Of a stretch of DNA of 64,000 nucleotides, positions 26,953 to 36,318 are shown piece after piece. The position numbers and the translations under genes are program-made. This DNA is from PRO6 sp035565775 (GTDB lineage: Bacteria > Pseudomonadota > Alphaproteobacteria > Rhizobiales > Xanthobacteraceae). The stretch's first letter is position 1; each line of letters starts with the position of its first letter. The DNA lies in contig DATMRW010000005.1 of NCBI GenBank assembly GCA_035565775.1, forward strand, positions 1-64,000, written 5' to 3'. The notes under the pieces were generated by a model. It had not been told where the DNA came from, ran no database searches, and saw only the letters and a list, made by a program, of their open reading frames with translations.

Positions 26953-28458
26953 TCAGGTGCCGGGCCGCTCAAAGGCCGGCCCGTTCGGCTTTATCTTCAC
27001 CCCGGAGCGCAGCCTTGTCCATGGCAGGGCTGCTGTGTCCGCAGGCATGGCTCCGGGCGCGCAGCAGATCAGCAGCGCCGCCGCGATCGGCTCGAAATCG
27101 GCGCGAAAGTGCACCGAACTCTTGTTGACGAGGATGGCCTGTTCGGTCGGCTCGATGCCGACGAAGCGATAGAGCGCCTGATCCGCGAGCTGGGTCTTTT
27201 CCGAGGTCAGCACCACGCGCACGCCGCCGATCCGCAGGCAGACCGATGGGCCGAGGTCGAGATGGCGGCCGCCGAAGTAAGGGCCGTCCGCGAGCAGCCG
27301 GCCGTCCGACAGCTTCTCGACGACGAACTCGGCCTCGAACGGCGCATCGCCGGCAATGCCGGATTTGCCGCCGAGCGCGAGGCGCACGCTCGCCCCCTCG
27401 CCCGCGGCGTGGGCCAGCCGCGCCGACGCGGGATCGACCATCAGGCCGAGGGCCGCGCGCTGCGCATTCGCCTTCACCAGTGCGCGCAGCATGCCAGTGG
27501 TGTCGGAATCGCCGCCCGCGCCGGGGTTGTCCTGCGTGTCGGCGATCACGACCGGCCTCGCTGCCGAGGCGGCAAGCGCAATCGCCTGCTTCACGCCCTC
27601 GTCGGGCGAATAAAGATTGCCGTCGAACTCCGTCTCGCACGCGATGATGTTGGCGGCCATCGCATCGGCGGCGCGGTCGGCATCGGCCTGCGTAGCGCCA
27701 TAGGCGACGACGCTCGGCCCGCAATCGGGAAAGTCGGCGGCAGGAAAGCCCGGCGCGAAGGACAGCGTCGGCACCTTCTCGCTCACCAGCCCGCCGAGAT
27801 CCCGATAGAGCTGCCTGCACGGCTCGTCATTGGTGCATTGCCAGCTGATCGGGATGAGGAACGGCAACTGGCGGAACGCCTTGGCGAACGTCTTGCCTTC
27901 CAGCAGCAACCCGAGATGGCGTGCGCAGGCGCGGCCGGTGTCCGCCATGTCGATATGCGGATAGGTCCGGTAGGCAATCAGCGCATCGGCGTGCTGCACC
28001 ATCAACGCCGTGACGTTGGCGTGAAGGTCGAGGCTGACGACCAGCGGCAGATCGGGGCCGACGATTTTTCGCACGCGCGACAAAAGTTCGCCCTCGCCGT
28101 CATCGACATGCTCGGCCACCATCGCGCCGTGCAGGTCGAGATAGACCGCATCGATTGCGCCAGCCCCGGCGATCGACGCGAGCAGCTCGGCGGCGATGCG
28201 CTCATAAGCATCCTTCGTCACATGCGCCGACGGGCTGGCCGCGGCCCAGAGCGAGGGCACCAGCTCCCAGCCTGCGGCCTCCGCCTCCTCCACGAAACCG
28301 CAGAGGCCGACATTGATCCTGCGCGTGCCCTCGATCGCGTCCCGGCCGCGCAGCAGTTTTGGCCAGCCACCGCCGCGCAGGAACGCATCATAATCCGCTT
28401 TCGTCGGGGCGAATGTGTTGCTCTCGTGCAGAAAGGCGCCAATCGCAATGCGTGTCAT
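26953..28458 (-). CDS. M81 family metallopeptidase (MlrC-like)
   Basis: A 501-residue protein of the microcystinase C (MlrC) family with the N-terminal DUF1485 and C-terminal MlrC_C parts. Signature stretches are IGAFLHESNTFAPTKADYD (5-23), VYLDLHGAMVAEHVDDGEGELL (about 105-125) with its HGAM metal-binding site, VVSLDLHANVT and VIADTQDNPGAGGDSDTTGML. Only some members hydrolyse linear microcystin; most are of unknown substrate and occur beside oligopeptide importers, as here. It precedes the M20 gene by 30 bases and follows the fused ATPase gene. Confidence 0.9.
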   Translation of the reverse strand: MTRIAIGAFLHESNTFAPTKADYDAFLRGGGWPKLLRGRDAIEGTRRINVGLCGFVEEAEAAGWELVPSLWAAASPSAHVTKDAYERIAAELLASIAGAGAIDAVYLDLHGAMVAEHVDDGEGELLSRVRKIVGPDLPLVVSLDLHANVTALMVQHADALIAYRTYPHIDMADTGRACARHLGLLLEGKTFAKAFRQLPFLIPISWQCTNDEPCRQLYRDLGGLVSEKVPTLSFAPGFPAADFPDCGPSVVAYGATQADADRAADAMAANIIACETEFDGNLYSPDEGVKQAIALAASAARPVVIADTQDNPGAGGDSDTTGMLRALVKANAQRAALGLMVDPASARLAHAAGEGASVRLALGGKSGIAGDAPFEAEFVVEKLSDGRLLADGPYFGGRHLDLGPSVCLRIGGVRVVLTSEKTQLADQALYRFVGIEPTEQAILVNKSSVHFRADFEPIAAALLICCAPGAMPADTAALPWTRLRSGVKIKPNGPAFERPGT

Positions 28459-28493
28459 GGTGGTTCCGTTTTGCTCGGCTGATGCACCGATGA

Positions 28494-30179
28494 TCAGATC
28501 TGTGACGGCTCAAGCCTCAGCGCGCCCTGCGCCACCGGGCAGAAATTGGCAAAGTCCCAGTCCCGCCCCGGCGCGGCCTCCAGCAGCGCGCGGGTGTAGG
28601 GCATGCGCGGCTGCGTCAAAATCGTTGCCGCCGGCCCCTGCTCAACGACTTTGCCATTCTGCATCACGATCACCTCGTCGCAGATCTGCGCCGCCACGCG
28701 CAGATCGTGGGTGATGAACAAAAGCGCGATGCCGAGCCGCTTCTGGATCTCATCCAGCAGGTCGAGAACCTGCGACTGCACCGAGACGTCGAGCGCGGAT
28801 ACGGCCTCGTCGGCCACCAGCACGTCGGGGTTCATCGCCAGCGCCCGGGCGATGGCGATGCGCTGGCGCTGTCCGCCTGAAAACTGATGCGGATAGCGGG
28901 CCACGGAATCCGTCGGCAGATCGACGAGGCGCAAAAGATCTTTCGCCTGCTTGAGCGCATCCGCACGCGGCATGCCGAAATTCACCGGCCCCTCTGCGAT
29001 CGTCTCGCCGACCGTCATGCGCGGATTGAGCGAGCGATACGGGTCCTGAAAAATCATCTGTATGCGCTTGCGGTGCGGCCGCAACCGGCGGCGCGACAGG
29101 AACGAAATATCGCTGCCGCCGAGACGGATCTGCCCGGCGCTCGGCTCGATCAAACGCATGATGCAGCGCGCAACCGTCGATTTGCCCGAGCCGCTTTCGC
29201 CGACGATGCCGAGCGTGTGCCCCTTGCGCAGTTGCAGCGACACCGCCTCCGCCGCGGCGACGACCCGCGCCCGTCCGAACATCGCGCGGTCGCGATAGAC
29301 CTTGCTAAGCCCCTCGACATCGAGCACCGCCGGGCTCGCCTCATGCGCGCGCGCCGGGCGCGGAATGAGGCTCGGCACGGCGGAAAGGAGCTTTCGCGTG
29401 TAGTCCTCCTGCGGGCTGCGCAAAATGCTCTTCAGCGCGCCGGTCTCGACGATGCGCCCGTTGCGCATCACCGCAACGCGGTCGGCGATCTCGGCCACCA
29501 CGCCCATATCATGGGTGATGAACAGCACCGCGGTGCCGTGCTCGCGCTGCAGGTCGCGGATCAGCGCCAGAATCTGCTGCTGGGTGGTGACGTCGAGCGC
29601 CGTCGTCGGCTCGTCAGCGATCAGCAGCTTCGGATCGAGAATGAGCGCCATCGCGATCATGATGCGCTGGCGCTGGCCGCCCGAAAGCTGATGCGGATAG
29701 GACGCCAGAATGCGTGGCACATCCGGCAGCCGCACCTGCTCCATCATCGCATGGATGCGCCGTCGCCGCTCCTCCGCCGAATATTTTGTGTGGGCGCGCA
29801 GCACCTCGTCGATCTGCCTCGCCACCGGCACCACGGGATTGAGCGCCGTCATCGGCTCCTGAAAGATCATCGCCATGCGGGTGGCGCGCAATTCCCGCAG
29901 GCGGCGGTCGCTGGCGGCACGCAGCTCCTCGCCGACAAGGCGGATGCTGCCCGCCGTCGGCCGCAGCACGCGCTTCGGCAACAGCCCCATCACGCTGAGC
30001 GAGGTCACGGACTTGCCCGAGCCGCTTTCGCCGACGAGGCATAGCGTCTCGCCTTCGCCGACATGCAGGGAAATATCGTCGATGATGCGCGGCCCGTCGT
30101 CGCGCTGGCCGAGGGTGACGACGAGATTGTCGATGGCGAGAACGTTTGCCGCGCCGTCCGCTGTCAAGCCGTTGCTCAT
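28494..30179 (-). CDS. Dipeptide/oligopeptide ABC transporter, fused DppD-DppF ATPase
   Basis: Two complete ATPase modules lie in one 561-residue chain. The first has GESGSGKS near 48-55, signature LSGGQRQRIMIAMAL and LIADEPTTALD. The second has GESGSGKST near 340-348, FSGGQRQRIAIARAL and LVADEAVSALD. Each module is followed by the oligopeptide-specific C-terminal extension (YTRKLLSAVPSLIPRP; YTRALLEAAPG). Such fused proteins power Dpp/Opp importers. I chose MSNGLTADGA as start; it overlaps the end of the permease gene by 4 bases, while the longer open frame is a shadow of that permease. Confidence 0.93.
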   Translation of the reverse strand: MSNGLTADGAANVLAIDNLVVTLGQRDDGPRIIDDISLHVGEGETLCLVGESGSGKSVTSLSVMGLLPKRVLRPTAGSIRLVGEELRAASDRRLRELRATRMAMIFQEPMTALNPVVPVARQIDEVLRAHTKYSAEERRRRIHAMMEQVRLPDVPRILASYPHQLSGGQRQRIMIAMALILDPKLLIADEPTTALDVTTQQQILALIRDLQREHGTAVLFITHDMGVVAEIADRVAVMRNGRIVETGALKSILRSPQEDYTRKLLSAVPSLIPRPARAHEASPAVLDVEGLSKVYRDRAMFGRARVVAAAEAVSLQLRKGHTLGIVGESGSGKSTVARCIMRLIEPSAGQIRLGGSDISFLSRRRLRPHRKRIQMIFQDPYRSLNPRMTVGETIAEGPVNFGMPRADALKQAKDLLRLVDLPTDSVARYPHQFSGGQRQRIAIARALAMNPDVLVADEAVSALDVSVQSQVLDLLDEIQKRLGIALLFITHDLRVAAQICDEVIVMQNGKVVEQGPAATILTQPRMPYTRALLEAAPGRDWDFANFCPVAQGALRLEPSQI

Positions 30180-31063
30180 CGGCCGCCCTCGCGCTGCTTC
30201 ATCCGCGGGTCGAGCGCGTCGCGGGCGGCATCGCCGATCAGATTGATGGAGAGAATGGCGATCGACAGAAGAAAGCCGGGCACGAAAATCAGCGAGGGCT
30301 TGATGACGAACACGCTGCGCCCCTCGGCCATGATGTTGCCCCAGGTCGGCGTCTCCGGGCTGATGCCGGCGCCGAGAAACGACAAAATGGCTTCGGTCAG
30401 GATCGCGGAGGCGCAGACATAGGTGCCCTGCACGATCAGCGGCGCAAACGTATTCGGCATCAGGTGCCGCCACAAAATCTTCGGCAGGCTCGTGCCCATC
30501 GCGATGGCCGCCTCGACATAGGGCTCCTCGCGCGCGGTCAGCACCACCGAGCGCACCAGCCGCACCACCCGCGGAATTTCGGGAATGATGATGGCGATCA
30601 GCACGGTCTGCAGGCTCGCGCCCGACAACGCGACGACGGCGATCGCCAAGAGGATCGCCGGGATCGCCATCAAGCCGTCCATGACGCGCATGATGATCGC
30701 ATCCGCCCAGCGGAAGAACCCCGATACCAATCCGATGGCAAGGCCGATGACGATACTGATGATCGCCGCGCCAAGGCCGATGAGAAGCGAGATGCGCCCG
30801 CCATAGAGCGTGCGGGACAACAGGTCGCGCCCGAACGCGTCGGTGCCGAGCGGATAGTCGGCGCTCGGCGGCTTGAGGCGCAGCGCCGGCACCATCTCCA
30901 TCGGGTTGTGCGGCGACAGCAGCGGCGCGAGGATCGCGGAGGCGATGACCAACAGGAGGCACAGCGAAGCGCCCGCAATGATCGGGCTGGAGATCAGAAA
31001 GCCGAAGACGCTTTTGCCGCGCATCGGCACGGTGTCGGTCGCAGAAATGCTCTCGAGCGCCAT
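30176..31063 (-). CDS. Peptide ABC transporter permease (DppC type)
   Basis: A 295-residue inner-membrane permease. An N-terminal helix (SPIIAGASLCLLLVIASAIL near 25-45) precedes the OppC_N signature HPTDYPLGTD-like stretch (SADYPLGTDAFGRDLLSR). Five more helices follow, with the ATPase-coupling EAA loop VEAAIAMGTSLPKILWRHLMP. It forms the channel with the DppB-type partner; their genes share one base (TGATG), and the ATPase gene overlaps its end. The ligand depends on the binding protein encoded divergently. Confidence 0.93.
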   Translation of the reverse strand: MALESISATDTVPMRGKSVFGFLISSPIIAGASLCLLLVIASAILAPLLSPHNPMEMVPALRLKPPSADYPLGTDAFGRDLLSRTLYGGRISLLIGLGAAIISIVIGLAIGLVSGFFRWADAIIMRVMDGLMAIPAILLAIAVVALSGASLQTVLIAIIIPEIPRVVRLVRSVVLTAREEPYVEAAIAMGTSLPKILWRHLMPNTFAPLIVQGTYVCASAILTEAILSFLGAGISPETPTWGNIMAEGRSVFVIKPSLIFVPGFLLSIAILSINLIGDAARDALDPRMKQREGGR

Positions 31064-32004
31064 CAGTAGCGTATCCGCGGATCGAGGAAGGTATAGGCGA
31101 TGTCGATCAAAAGATTGATCGCGACATAGAGCCCGCTGGTAAGCAGGATGACGCCCTGGATCACCGGGTAGTCGCGCGCGAGCACCGCATCCACCGTCAG
31201 CCGCCCGATGCCGGGAAGATTGAACACGCTCTCGGTGACGACGACGCCGGAGATCAGCAGCGCAAAGCCGGTGCCGATCACGGTGATGACGGGCACTGCG
31301 GCGTTGCGCAGCGCATGGCGCAGCATCACCGCGCTTTCGCGGATGCCCTTGGCGCGCGCCGTCCGCACATAGTCTTCGCCGAGCACATCGAGCATCGAGG
31401 CCCGCGTCATCCGCGCGATCAGCGCGATGTAGATGAAGGACAGCGCCAGCGTCGGCAGCAGCGCGCGCTCGAAGAACGGGCCGAAGCCGCGCGAGATGCT
31501 GCGAAAGCCCTGCACCGGAAGCCAGCGCAGCTCGATCGCAAAAATCTGGATCAGAATATATCCGACCACGAACACCGGCACCGAGAAGCCGAGCACCGAC
31601 AGGCCCATCACGCAGCGGTCGATCCAGGTGCCATGATGCCATGCCGCGACGACGCCGAGCGGCACGGCGATGACGATGGCGACGATGATGGTGGAGATGG
31701 CGATGCTGATCGTCGGCTCAATGCGGCTGGCGATCATCGTCGCGACCGGCACGTTCGAGATCAGGGAGACGCCGAGATCGCCCTGCAAAAGGCGCCCGAT
31801 CCAGGTGAAGAACTGGGTGTAGATCGGCTCATTGAGGCCGAGCGTGGTGCGGATGCGTTCAAGCTGCTCCGGCGTCGCCATGTCGCCGGCGATGATCGCC
31901 GCCGGATCGCCCGGCGTCAGCCGCAGCAGCAAAAAGACGAAGAGAGCGACGACGCCCATCACGGGAATGGCGGCGAGAATGCGCCGCGCGATGTAGAGCA
32001 TCAT
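31063..32004 (-). CDS. Peptide ABC transporter permease (DppB type)
   Basis: The 313-residue permease has the DppB N-terminus (LYIARRILAAIPVMGVVALFV), six predicted helices and a conserved EAA loop (YVRTARAKGIRESAVMLRHALRN). The start was set to ATGATGCTC because GGAAAGG stands nine bases upstream; an ATG three codons earlier abuts that site directly. It is the first gene of the leftward importer operon with the DppC-type permease, fused ATPase, M81 and M20 genes. The family's last cytoplasmic segment (AYTFLDPRIRY) is intact. Confidence 0.92.
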   Translation of the reverse strand: MMLYIARRILAAIPVMGVVALFVFLLLRLTPGDPAAIIAGDMATPEQLERIRTTLGLNEPIYTQFFTWIGRLLQGDLGVSLISNVPVATMIASRIEPTISIAISTIIVAIVIAVPLGVVAAWHHGTWIDRCVMGLSVLGFSVPVFVVGYILIQIFAIELRWLPVQGFRSISRGFGPFFERALLPTLALSFIYIALIARMTRASMLDVLGEDYVRTARAKGIRESAVMLRHALRNAAVPVITVIGTGFALLISGVVVTESVFNLPGIGRLTVDAVLARDYPVIQGVILLTSGLYVAINLLIDIAYTFLDPRIRY

Positions 32005-32337
32005 CGCCGCCATCCTTTCCCCGAAGCGGCTTTGCCAATGGCGCGGCGCGTGGCGATGCCTTTTGCCCTCACGTCAGCGACGGCGGCCCTTCCCCGAACG
32101 GCCCGCGCGGATCGCATGCCTGCACACGCCCATGCACCGCGCATTCGCGGGCAAACAGCGTGCATCGCCGCTTCATCGCGCAAGGTCAAGGTTTCCATGC
32201 TCCTCCACGCTCGTTCACCGCTCTCGCCGCTCGGGCAGCAAGCTTCTCAGATTATTTTGGACCGGATTCTTGAAGCTGACTAACTCCCCCTGTCACACGT
32301 TTGCTTGCCGCATTTATTCAACTGCATCGCTCCGCCG
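32005..32337. other. Intergenic region between M20 peptidase and importer operon
   Basis: About 330 bases with no supported gene. It carries the ribosome-binding site of the DppB-type gene at its left edge and presumably that operon's promoter. Short frames on both strands lack coding character. No strong terminator for the upstream M20 gene is evident. Confidence 0.4.
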
Positions 32338-33468
32338 TCAGTCGAGCGTCGCCAGCAGCCCTGCCATCAGCCGCCCGCGTTCGACCAGGCTATCGACCTC
32401 GATGTGTTCGTTGAGCGTGTGCGCGCCATTGCCGCGCACGCCAAGGCCGTCCAGCGTCGCAATGCCCATCGCGCCCGTAAAGTTGGCATCGGAGCCGCCG
32501 CCCGCGCTGCCATGGGTGATTTCGAAGCCGATCTGCTTGGCGACAGCCCGCGCCTTCTCGTAGAGCGCCAGCGTTGCCGCATTCGGCTCCCACACCGGCC
32601 GGGTGACGCCGCGCGTCACCGTGAAGATCACGTCATTGGCGGTGCCGGAAAGCGCCAGCATCTTTTCCACGCCGCGATCGAGATCTTCCTGGCGCTTGGC
32701 CATGCTCAGGGCTTCGCCGGTGGCGCGCGAGGCGACGCAGTTCACCCACTGCCCGCCATGGACGATGCCGACGCTGAATGTGCAGTCATCCGTGGTGAGG
32801 CTGTCGATCTCAATGATGCGGCGCGCCATCTCGCGAATGGCGGAACGACCGGACGAGAGCGTCGCGCCGGCATGGCTCGGCTTGCCCGTGGTTTCGAGAT
32901 TGAAGCGCGCGATGGCATAGCGGCCGGTGACAACGCCGATATTACCAAGCGCAGGCTCGGGAACGAGAACGTATTTGTTGCGCGCGGCTTCCGCTTCGAC
33001 GAGATCGCGAACGCTCGGCGTGCCGACCTCCTCGTCGGGCGTGAGCAAAATCGTCACCGGCAGCGGCGTCGTGATGGCGGCGCGCTGCAACTGGCGAATG
33101 GCCTCAAGCGAGAGATAGTTTCCGCCCTTCATGTCGAAGATGCCGGGGCCGTAGCAGAGATTTCCGTCGCGCTTCCACGGCAGCTTCTGCAGGGTGCCGA
33201 CCGGATGCACCGTATCCATGTGCCCTGCGATCAGAATGCCCGGCTGGCCGAAATTGGGATGAGGAAAGCGCGCGCGGATGCAGCCGCCAAACCCCATCCG
33301 TCCCGCGATCCGCTCGATCGTCGCCCCCGCCAGCGCCATGTCGCGCGCCGCAACATCGAGCATGCGATCCACGGCGGCGGCGTCCCAAGTCGGGCTTTCG
33401 CATTCGACCCAGACGCGCAACCCCTGCAACATCGTTTCGGCATCGAAGGGAAGATTTGCGGGGTTCAT
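32338..33468 (-). CDS. M20 family peptidase (glutamate carboxypeptidase/CPG2 type)
   Basis: A 376-residue zinc peptidase related to carboxypeptidase G2. Motifs in order are ILIAGHMDTVHPVGTL (metal-binding His and catalytic Asp), GPGIFDMKGGNY (bridging Asp), LLTPDEEVGTPS (catalytic Glu pair), TTGKPSHAGA in the dimerisation lid and ITHGSAGGGSDANFT near the C-terminus. The ATG was chosen with AAGGA nine bases upstream. It stands between the importer operon and the divergent binding-protein gene, so imported peptides or N-acyl compounds are plausible substrates. Confidence 0.92.
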   Translation of the reverse strand: MNPANLPFDAETMLQGLRVWVECESPTWDAAAVDRMLDVAARDMALAGATIERIAGRMGFGGCIRARFPHPNFGQPGILIAGHMDTVHPVGTLQKLPWKRDGNLCYGPGIFDMKGGNYLSLEAIRQLQRAAITTPLPVTILLTPDEEVGTPSVRDLVEAEAARNKYVLVPEPALGNIGVVTGRYAIARFNLETTGKPSHAGATLSSGRSAIREMARRIIEIDSLTTDDCTFSVGIVHGGQWVNCVASRATGEALSMAKRQEDLDRGVEKMLALSGTANDVIFTVTRGVTRPVWEPNAATLALYEKARAVAKQIGFEITHGSAGGGSDANFTGAMGIATLDGLGVRGNGAHTLNEHIEVDSLVERGRLMAGLLATLD

Positions 33469-33885
33469 AGCCGTCATTCCTTCTTGTTGTCTTGTGCAGC
33501 ACGCATCGTCCGCCGATTAGCATGCACAAATTTTTCAAAGCTGCGAGAGGTTTTGATTCCCTCATCACTGCTGTAAATCCGGCAAACCTCCGGTGCACTG
33601 CAAAAAAACAACGCGCCGAAAACGCGATTGACGGATGTTGGGCTTGATGCAACTCTTGACGATCGCCCGACGCCCACAGCGAAAACAATCTGAAAAAAGC
33701 GCGGGCACAGAGGAAACGTCTTGGTTGCAAAATCATGACGCAAGAATTGAGGCCGCCGGTGCATGGTGCGCGCACGCCCGCATCGTGCATCTCGCACGCG
33801 TTGACCTGTCGAGCCGCCCGCAACTGACAATTTTCTCTGCATAGCTGACCGTGTGACACCCCTCGTTTTCTGTCAGGAGAATCGG
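33469..33885. promoter_or_regulatory. Divergent control region of the peptide uptake module
   Basis: About 415 bases between the leftward peptidase gene and the rightward binding-protein gene, so promoters for both are expected. The binding-protein ribosome-binding site AGGAG is at 33875-33879. I see no convincing promoter hexamers, operator dyad or small gene; open frames crossing it are not protein-like. Confidence 0.4.
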
Positions 33886-35511
33886 ATGTCTTGGTTTTCG
33901 TCGCGAATAGTCGCTCCCATGATGCGCTCGACCACCCTCTCAGCACTCGCCGTGTCGGCCACGATGCTCGCGGCAACGCTGGCGACGCCTGCTCTCGCCG
34001 CGACGAAGACAATCACGGCGGTGATGCACTCCGACCTGCGGGTGATCGATCCGATCATCACCACTGCCTATATTACCCGCGACCATGGCTACATGGTCTA
34101 CGACACCCTGCTGGCGATGGACTCGAGCTTCAAGGTCCAGCCGCAGATGGCGAACTGGAAGATCTCCGACGACAAGCTCACCTATACCTTCACCCTGCGC
34201 GATGGCCTGAAATGGCATGACGGCGCTCCGGTAACCGCGGAGGATTGCGTCGCCTCGCTGCAGCGCTGGGCCAAGCGCGACGGCATGGGCCAGAAGCTGA
34301 TGGACTTCACCGCAAGTCTCGAGGCGACCGATGCCAAGACCATCACGCTCAAGCTCAAGGAGCCCTATGGCCTCGTGCTTGAATCGATCGGCAAGCCGTC
34401 ATCGGTCGTGCCCTTCATGATGCCTAAGCGCATTGCCGAGACGCCTGCCGACAAGGCAATCGGCGAGCAGATCGGCTCCGGCCCCTTCAAGTTCGTGGCG
34501 AAGGAGTTTCAGCCGGGCGTGAAGGCGGTCTACGAGAAGAACAAGGACTATGTGCCGCGCTCGGAGCCGCCGAGCTGGACCTCGGGCGGCAAGGTCGTGA
34601 AGGTCGACCGGGTCGAGTGGGTGACGATGAATGACGCCCAGACCGCGGTGAACGCGCTGATGTCCGGCGACATCGATTTTATCGAGGTGCCGTCCTTCGA
34701 CCTCTTGCCGATGCTGGAGGCCGACAAGGACCTCGTCGTCCACACGCTGAGCGACCTCGGCTACCAGACGCTCGGCCGCATGAACTTTTTGCATCCGCCC
34801 TTCAACAATCCGAAACTGCGGCGCGCGGCCATGCTGGCGATGAGCCAGAAGCCGGTGCTCGACGCGCTGGTCGGCAATCCGAAATACTACAAGGTGTGCG
34901 GCGCGATCTTCCCCTGCGGCACGCCGCTCGCCACCGAGGCCGGCGGTGAAACCCTCGCCAAGGGCACCGGCCTCGAGGAAGCCAAAAAGCTCCTGAAGGA
35001 AGCCAACTACGACGGAACGCCGGTCGTGATCATGACGCCGACCGACGTCGTGACCCTGAAGGCGCAGCCGACGGTCGCGGCGCAGCAGTTGCGCGAGGCC
35101 GGGTTCAAGGTCGATGCGCAGGCCACCGACTGGCAGACGGTTGTCACCCGGCGCGCCAGCCAGAAAGCGCCGAGCGAAGGCGGCTGGAACATGTTCTTCA
35201 CCAACTGGGCCGGCGCCGACATCCTCAACCCGGTCGCCCACGTCACCCTGAACGGCCGCGGCCAGAACGGCGGCTGGTTCGGCTGGCCGGATGATCCGCA
35301 GATGGAGAAGCTGCGCGATGCCTATGCGCGCTCGACCTCGGCGGAGGAGCAGAAGAAAATCGCGGCCGACATCCAGAAGCAGGTGTTCGACCAGATCACC
35401 TACGTGCCGCTCGGCCAGTACATCGCGCCGAGCGTGTGGCGGAAATCGCTCAAGGGCGTGCTCGAAGGCCCTGCGACACCGGTTTTCTGGAATATCGACA
35501 AGGCCGATTGA
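33886..35511 (+). CDS. Peptide-type ABC transporter substrate-binding protein (SBP family 5)
   Basis: A 541-residue periplasmic binding protein. The signal peptide has a basic N-region, a hydrophobic core (TTLSALAVSATMLAATLATP) and an ALA-A cleavage site near residue 39. The mature protein has the family features DPIITTAYITRDHGYMVYDTL, LRDGLKWHDGAPVTAED and a C-terminal lobe ending ATPVFWNIDKAD. It probably captures a peptide, opine or related ligand for the DppB/DppC/DppDF importer encoded on the other strand. AGGAG six bases before ATG supports the start. It ends at a clear terminator. Confidence 0.92.
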   Translation: MSWFSSRIVAPMMRSTTLSALAVSATMLAATLATPALAATKTITAVMHSDLRVIDPIITTAYITRDHGYMVYDTLLAMDSSFKVQPQMANWKISDDKLTYTFTLRDGLKWHDGAPVTAEDCVASLQRWAKRDGMGQKLMDFTASLEATDAKTITLKLKEPYGLVLESIGKPSSVVPFMMPKRIAETPADKAIGEQIGSGPFKFVAKEFQPGVKAVYEKNKDYVPRSEPPSWTSGGKVVKVDRVEWVTMNDAQTAVNALMSGDIDFIEVPSFDLLPMLEADKDLVVHTLSDLGYQTLGRMNFLHPPFNNPKLRRAAMLAMSQKPVLDALVGNPKYYKVCGAIFPCGTPLATEAGGETLAKGTGLEEAKKLLKEANYDGTPVVIMTPTDVVTLKAQPTVAAQQLREAGFKVDAQATDWQTVVTRRASQKAPSEGGWNMFFTNWAGADILNPVAHVTLNGRGQNGGWFGWPDDPQMEKLRDAYARSTSAEEQKKIAADIQKQVFDQITYVPLGQYIAPSVWRKSLKGVLEGPATPVFWNIDKAD

Positions 35512-35551
35512 TCGGCTCGGCCAGCCATCGACGCAGCTCTCGAAATTTTGG

Positions 35552-35581
35552 CCCCGGCTTCATCCGCCGGGGTCTTTTTTT
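35552..35581 (+). terminator. Rho-independent terminator of the binding-protein gene
   Basis: Seven-base arms CCCCGGC / GCCGGGG with a 7-base loop, followed by TC and then seven T residues, about 40 bases after the stop. Confidence 0.88.
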
Positions 35582-35630
35582 CAATGGAGGAAATTTTTTG
35601 AGTAAAGGCGGCGCGGGCTGCCCCGCCTGA

Positions 35631-35981
35631 TCAGACGTGGCTGAGGATGTTCAAAAGCCGGCCGAATGGATCGCGCACATAGAACCGCCGCACGCCCCAC
35701 GGCTCGGTCGCAGGACCATAGGCGATCGGCAGGCGCTGCTTCGTCACCCGCTGCAGCACCTCGTCAAAATTGTCGACCTCGATCGACAGGTCGGGAACGA
35801 CGGTGTTGGAGCCGCCCTCGGCGGCGATGCTGAGCTGCGGCGTGCTCACCGCATCGCTTGCAAAGGTGACGATCCACCCATGATCCATCACGATCTCCAT
35901 GCCGAGGATGTCGCGATAAAAGTCCGTCGCCGCCGCGATATCCGACGCGGGAATGTTCGGGACGATCCGCTTCACGGCCAT
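35631..35981 (-). CDS. VOC family (glyoxalase-like) protein
   Basis: A 116-residue single-module vicinal-oxygen-chelate protein. It has the paired beta-alpha-beta-beta-beta pattern: KRIVPNIPASDIAAATDFYRDILGMEIV in the first half and PWGVRRFYVRDPFGRLLNILSH at the end. VOC proteins include glyoxalases, dioxygenases and resistance proteins; usual metal ligands cannot be placed with certainty. The ATG gives MAVKRIVPNIP; an open frame continuing upstream to 36215 is not conserved in character. It stands alone. Confidence 0.85.
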   Translation of the reverse strand: MAVKRIVPNIPASDIAAATDFYRDILGMEIVMDHGWIVTFASDAVSTPQLSIAAEGGSNTVVPDLSIEVDNFDEVLQRVTKQRLPIAYGPATEPWGVRRFYVRDPFGRLLNILSHV

Positions 35982-36318
35982 GCCTGCGCTCCTTGCATTG
36001 CGAGAGGCAGAGTGCGCGCCGCATGCGCCCTCTGCCCTCTTCGTTGAATCCAGTTTGAGGCATCGTGACAATTTACGCCACTGCGAGCCTACGACGGGCC
36101 GGGCGAGAGAACCAGCCGCCCCAAAGTCGGACCACTGCCGCCGGCATGCTAGTCGCGAGAATGTCGTCCCCTTCGAGCTTTTACAGGGCGCTTTCGTCTG
36201 CGTGACCCAGCGCACATACCCGCAAAATGATTTGGCCTAGGGTTCATGCGTGACTGAAACCCAGCGTATCCCGCGACCCAAAACTCGCAGTACGCAGCAA
36301 ACCCGAAGGACCAAAGCC
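35982..36318. other. Intergenic region before the glycine-rich gene
   Basis: About 340 bases between divergent genes. No RNA gene, terminator or clear promoter hexamers were recognised. It should carry the promoters of both flanking genes. Confidence 0.4.

Noticed and set aside
28494..30962. An 822-residue form of the fused ATPase
   Set aside because: The extra N-terminal 261 codons are an out-of-frame shadow of the DppC-type permease gene. The MSNGLTADGA start overlaps the permease stop as expected.
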